34,093 bases of DNA from a virus: positions 1 through 34,093 of the IMG/VR virus record IMGVR_UViG_3300027763_000016; one strand, given 5' to 3'. Position numbers and translations under genes: made by a program. Positions 31,714 to 34,093 of this stretch are shown piece after piece. The number at the start of each line of letters is the position of its first letter. Within the stretch, counting starts at the first letter, position 1. Under the pieces are notes generated by a model. It ran no database searches. It worked only from the letters and a program-made list of their open reading frames with translations, and was not told where the DNA came from.

Positions 31714-32493
31714 ATGGAAACAACCGAAGCAGTCCAACCCACAGAAGGTAGCGGTGGCCTATTGGACTCAGTTAGCTTAACAACTGAGAGCCAGGTTAAT
31801 GAAGGTCAATCACAATCCACAGAAATAAGTCATCTAGCACCAAAAGAAGATGACACTCCACTAGATCGTCCAGATTGGTGGCCAGAGAACTTCTGGAAGA
31901 AAGACAACGCAGAGCCTGATCTTGAGGGTATCGCTAAATCCTGGATGGATCTACGCAAACAGATATCGCAAGGCAAGCATAAAGCGCCAGCCGATGGCAA
32001 ATATGATGTAAGCGCATTTGGCTCTATCCCAGAAGATGACCCTGTTCGTAGCCATGTTGTTAATTGGGCGCAAGAAAATGGGATATCGCAATTAGCATTA
32101 GACTCATTGGTTAGTAAGGTAGTTGGAATGTCAGCCCAAAAAGCTGAAAGTGTCCAGCGCTCACTAGCTGAAGAGAAAGCCGCTCTTGGCCCCAATGCAG
32201 ATGTCGTAATTAAGGGCATGACAGAATGGGCGCAAGGCCTTGTAAACAAAGGAATCTGGGGTAAGGATGACTTTGAAGAATTCAAATACATGGGCGGTAC
32301 AGCTAATGGCATTAAGGCATTAATGAAGTTGCGTGAGTCCTATGAGGGCAACCGCATTCCAACACAGTCAGTACCAGTAGACGGCGCTCCATCTAAAGAT
32401 GAGTTATACCAGATGGTTGGAGATCCTAAATACAAGACTGATCCAGCATATAGGGCTAAGGTTGAGCGTATGTTCAGCCAGACCTTTCAATAA
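31714..32493 (+). CDS. Capsid assembly scaffolding protein
   Basis: A 259-aa acidic, mostly disordered N-terminus followed by a helical core and a small basic C-terminal region, as in T7 gp9-type scaffolds. Recognisable parts are RPDWWPENFWKKDNAEPDLEGIAKSWMDLRKQIS and the C-terminal DELYQMVGDPKYKTDPAYRAKVERMFSQTF, in which the terminal helix would touch the capsid. It lies right before the major capsid gene, separated by the terminator. Confidence 0.88.
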   Translation: METTEAVQPTEGSGGLLDSVSLTTESQVNEGQSQSTEISHLAPKEDDTPLDRPDWWPENFWKKDNAEPDLEGIAKSWMDLRKQISQGKHKAPADGKYDVSAFGSIPEDDPVRSHVVNWAQENGISQLALDSLVSKVVGMSAQKAESVQRSLAEEKAALGPNADVVIKGMTEWAQGLVNKGIWGKDDFEEFKYMGGTANGIKALMKLRESYEGNRIPTQSVPVDGAPSKDELYQMVGDPKYKTDPAYRAKVERMFSQTFQ

Positions 32494-32514
32494 ACTCTTC
32501 ACGAGAGGTGGTTG

Positions 32515-32543
32515 CCCCGGTGCAGTATGGCCGGGGTTTTTTT
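32515..32543 (+). terminator. Rho-independent terminator after the scaffold gene
   Basis: Stem CCCCGG (32515-32520) with CCGGGG (32531-32536), a 10-base loop, then seven T. It would reduce read-through from portal and scaffold, so capsid expression would need its own promoter or partial read-through. Confidence 0.8.
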
Positions 32544-32561
32544 ATTTCTATAAAAAAGTTG

Positions 32562-32590
32562 TTGTATTTAGCTGACACTTCTGCTAGAAA
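32562..32590 (+). promoter_or_regulatory. Candidate promoter for the major capsid gene
   Basis: TTGTAT, 17-bp spacer, TAGAAA (4 of 6) directly after the terminator. It is weak by consensus, but a strong terminator followed by 190 non-coding bases makes a promoter hereabouts likely. Confidence 0.3.
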
Positions 32591-32593
32591 CTC

Positions 32594-32732
32594 CATAAGG
32601 CATACCATTTAGTTGGCCCTTGATGCAGATTAATCTGACGATTGGCTCCCGTAAGTAGCAAGCGAATGGCCCAGAACACCGGCATACCAATGCGATAACC
32701 CTTTTTATTTTTATCTATTTTGGAGATTTCAA
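32594..32732 (+). promoter_or_regulatory. Long leader of the capsid gene with palindrome and direct repeat
   Basis: A non-coding stretch of 139 bases. It contains the perfect 12-bp palindrome CAGATTAATCTG (32626-32637) and a direct repeat GGCATACCA at 32599-32607 and 32681-32689. A possible long-range stem pairs ATTGG (32641-32645) with CCAAT (32687-32691). GGAG about 9 nt before the ATG at 32733 is the ribosome binding site. An antisense open frame crosses it and the capsid start, but I see no coding signs. Confidence 0.4.
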
Positions 32733-33575
32733 ATGAGCGTATCTTTATCAAACGCCTTTGTAACCCTCTTTGATGCTGAGGTAAAACAGTCCTACCAGGG
32801 CAAAGCAATGTTGGTAGGTGCCGTTCGTCAGCGCAGAGGAGTTGAAGGCTCAACTGTTAAGTTCCCTAAAGTTGGCAAAGGCGTAGCTACACCACGCATT
32901 GGTCAAACTGATGTAACCCCATTAAATGTTGGCTTTTCAAATGTAACTTGTACTCTTGGTGATTACAATGCCGCTGAATATAGCGATATCTTTTCACAAG
33001 CTAAAGTTAACTTTGACGAGCGTTCAGAGTTGGTTCAAGTTCTTGGCAACGCCATTGGCCGCCGTCAAGATCAAATGATCCTTGATGCTTTAGCAAACTC
33101 TAGCACTTCCTTAACTGTATCTAACGATATCGGTGGTACTGACACAAACATGAATGTGGCTAAATTGCGCGAATCCAAGAAACTTTTGGACAAGAACAAT
33201 GTGCCACCAGAAGGCCGTCATATCATTCTGCACGCATCTGGTTTAGCATCTTTGTTGTCTGAGACAGCAGTTACATCTTCTGACTTCAATACTGTTAAAG
33301 CATTGGTTGCTGGTGAAATCAACACTTTCTTAGGTTTTACTTTCCATATCCTAGGCGATCGCTCTGAGGGTGGCTTGGCAATTGATGGTTCTTTAGACCG
33401 CACTTGTTTTGCTTTCCACAAAGATTCTATCGGCTATGCTGAAGGTATTGCCCCACGCACAGAAATCAACTACATCCCAGAAAAGACATCGTTCCTAGTG
33501 AACTCTGTATTCTCTGCTGGTGCAATTGCTATCGATGCTGAAGGTATTGTCCAAATCACCGCTCGCGAATCTTAA
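32733..33575 (+). CDS. Major capsid protein
   Basis: A 280-aa capsid protein. The N-terminal VTLFDAEVKQSYQGKAMLVGAVRQRRGVEGSTVKFPKVGKG is typical of T7-like and related podoviral capsid proteins with the HK97 fold, and it continues with the spine-helix region EYSDIFSQAKVNFDERSELVQVLGNAIGRRQDQMILDAL. It is shorter than T7 gp10A (345 aa). It follows the scaffold in the standard order and is preceded by its own leader. Confidence 0.93.
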   Translation: MSVSLSNAFVTLFDAEVKQSYQGKAMLVGAVRQRRGVEGSTVKFPKVGKGVATPRIGQTDVTPLNVGFSNVTCTLGDYNAAEYSDIFSQAKVNFDERSELVQVLGNAIGRRQDQMILDALANSSTSLTVSNDIGGTDTNMNVAKLRESKKLLDKNNVPPEGRHIILHASGLASLLSETAVTSSDFNTVKALVAGEINTFLGFTFHILGDRSEGGLAIDGSLDRTCFAFHKDSIGYAEGIAPRTEINYIPEKTSFLVNSVFSAGAIAIDAEGIVQITARES

Positions 33576-33592
33576 TCTAAGGAGAGACTGAA

Positions 33593-33865
33593 ATGGCATA
33601 TTCTGCAACTGGTTTAGTGACCTTGGGCGCATCAAAATCTGGTAACGCACCAGCGATGTTCCTGTATAAAACTGCTGATACTCAAGCAACTGTTAATACC
33701 GCTGGTTATTTTGCGGCATTAAAAGACTTGATGGAAGTTGGCGATATCATCTTCATTTATGACACAACTACGCCTAGCCTAGTTTTGACATATGTGAACC
33801 AAGTAACTTCAACTTCTGTTGATATTGCTGATGGTACAACTGTAAGCGCAACAGATACAGACTAA
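33593..33865 (+). CDS. Small head or decoration-like protein, 90 aa
   Basis: A beta-rich protein starting 17 nt after the capsid stop with an AAGGAGAG ribosome binding site. The pattern M-A-Y-S-A-T-G-L-V-T-L-G then LYKTADTQATVNTAGYFAALKDLMEVGDIIFIYD resembles a frequent phage protein that lies next to the capsid or fibre genes and probably decorates the head or trimerises on fibres. The placement is inferred. Confidence 0.65.
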   Translation: MAYSATGLVTLGASKSGNAPAMFLYKTADTQATVNTAGYFAALKDLMEVGDIIFIYDTTTPSLVLTYVNQVTSTSVDIADGTTVSATDTD

Positions 33866-33881
33866 TAGTATCTAGTATTAA

Positions 33882-33919
33882 AATGGGCTATTTTCTGGTA
33901 AAACAGGAAGTAGCCCATT
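33882..33919 (+). terminator. Long 16-bp hairpin between capsid and tail genes
   Basis: AATGGGCTA with TAGCCCATT (9 bp) extended inward by TTTTCTG with CAGGAAG (7 bp including two G-U pairs), 6-base loop. It fills the 72-base gap before tail tubular A. There is no T-run after it, so it may be an RNA processing or 3'-end stabilising hairpin rather than a full terminator. Confidence 0.6.
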
Positions 33920-33937
33920 ATTACATTGGAGAATTAA

Positions 33938-34093
33938 ATGGCCGCTGGTGATACATCGTTATCGATATGTTCTGATGCATTAGTGATGCTGGGCGCAAAG
34001 CCCATTTCGTCATTTGATGAAGGCACAGATGAGGCCTCTATTTCCGATCGCTTATATAGCGATATCAAGAACCAGGCATTGATGTTATATCCC
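33938..34093 (+). CDS. Tail tubular protein A, 5' part (continues at base 128 after closing the circle)
   Basis: The ATG at 33938, with GGAGAATTAA upstream, starts the gene; bases 33967-34093 repeat bases 1-127. The first ten residues (MAAGDTSLSI) are found only here. Joined to the copy at the left end it gives the 204-aa protein described there. Confidence 0.9.
   Translation, partial: MAAGDTSLSICSDALVMLGAKPISSFDEGTDEASISDRLYSDIKNQALMLYP
33967..34093. repeat. Terminal direct repeat, right copy (circular overlap)
   Basis: Identical to bases 1-127. It should be trimmed when the genome is drawn as a circle. Confidence 0.95.

Noticed and set aside
32584-32853. 89-aa antisense frame over the capsid leader
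   Set aside because: It crosses the capsid start and its ribosome binding site; no motif or start signal seen.

Overview
This window is one complete, circularly permuted genome of a small podovirus-like tailed phage. The first 127 bases recur exactly as the last 127, so the contig closes into a circle of 33,966 bp, and the tail tubular protein A gene crosses the junction. The T7-type neck and tail set (head-tail connector portal, scaffold, capsid, tail tubular A and B, internal virion proteins, a fibre with a T7-fibre-like N-terminus) indicates a short-tailed phage. A GH24 endolysin with a lipobox lipoprotein upstream suggests a Gram-negative host. A freshwater betaproteobacterium would fit the general look of the proteins, but that is a guess. 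I see no phage RNA polymerase, DNA polymerase, primase or helicase, so transcription and replication probably rely on the host.

Layout. Bases 1-13014 (+): tail tubular A and B, a stack of internal (ejected) virion proteins and the fibre. Bases 13017-15477 (+): small fibre-accessory or unknown genes, a lipoprotein with a metzincin-like zinc signature, a 3-TM holin and the endolysin. Bases 15463-18976 (-): a leftward early operon that ends in a RecT annealing protein and a YqaJ-type exonuclease. It also carries four tightly coupled tiny genes, a small serine recombinase and a 76-aa unknown. Bases 18977-19231: a divergent control region with a leftward promoter and palindromic operator, a rightward promoter and a strongly foldable leader. 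Bases 19232-22213 (+): early genes in a chain of short start/stop overlaps: RHH regulator, RusA resolvase, C5-cytosine methyltransferase with a second full-length frame inside it, three zinc-ribbon mini-proteins and a winged-helix replication-type protein. Bases 22433-23344 (+): an SSB-like protein and a short terminase small subunit. Bases 23361-24695 (+): a second module of small genes behind a second copy of the same operator. Bases 24765-26095 (-): SprT-like metalloprotease and metallophosphoesterase. Bases 26169-33865 (+): large terminase, acetyltransferase-like protein, small virion or unknown proteins, portal, scaffold, capsid and a small head protein. The tail genes follow across the junction.

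How the parts fit. Two promoters about 4.4 kb apart carry the same 14-bp palindrome exactly 7 nt after the -10 box, which suggests one regulator switches the leftward recombination operon and the rightward 23.4-24.7 kb module together. RecT, the YqaJ exonuclease, RusA and an SSB-like protein form a recombination set that could make concatemers for packaging. The most striking item is the methyltransferase locus: two ATGs 4 nt apart open two frames of 267 and 263 codons over the same DNA, and both look like recognisable phage protein families.
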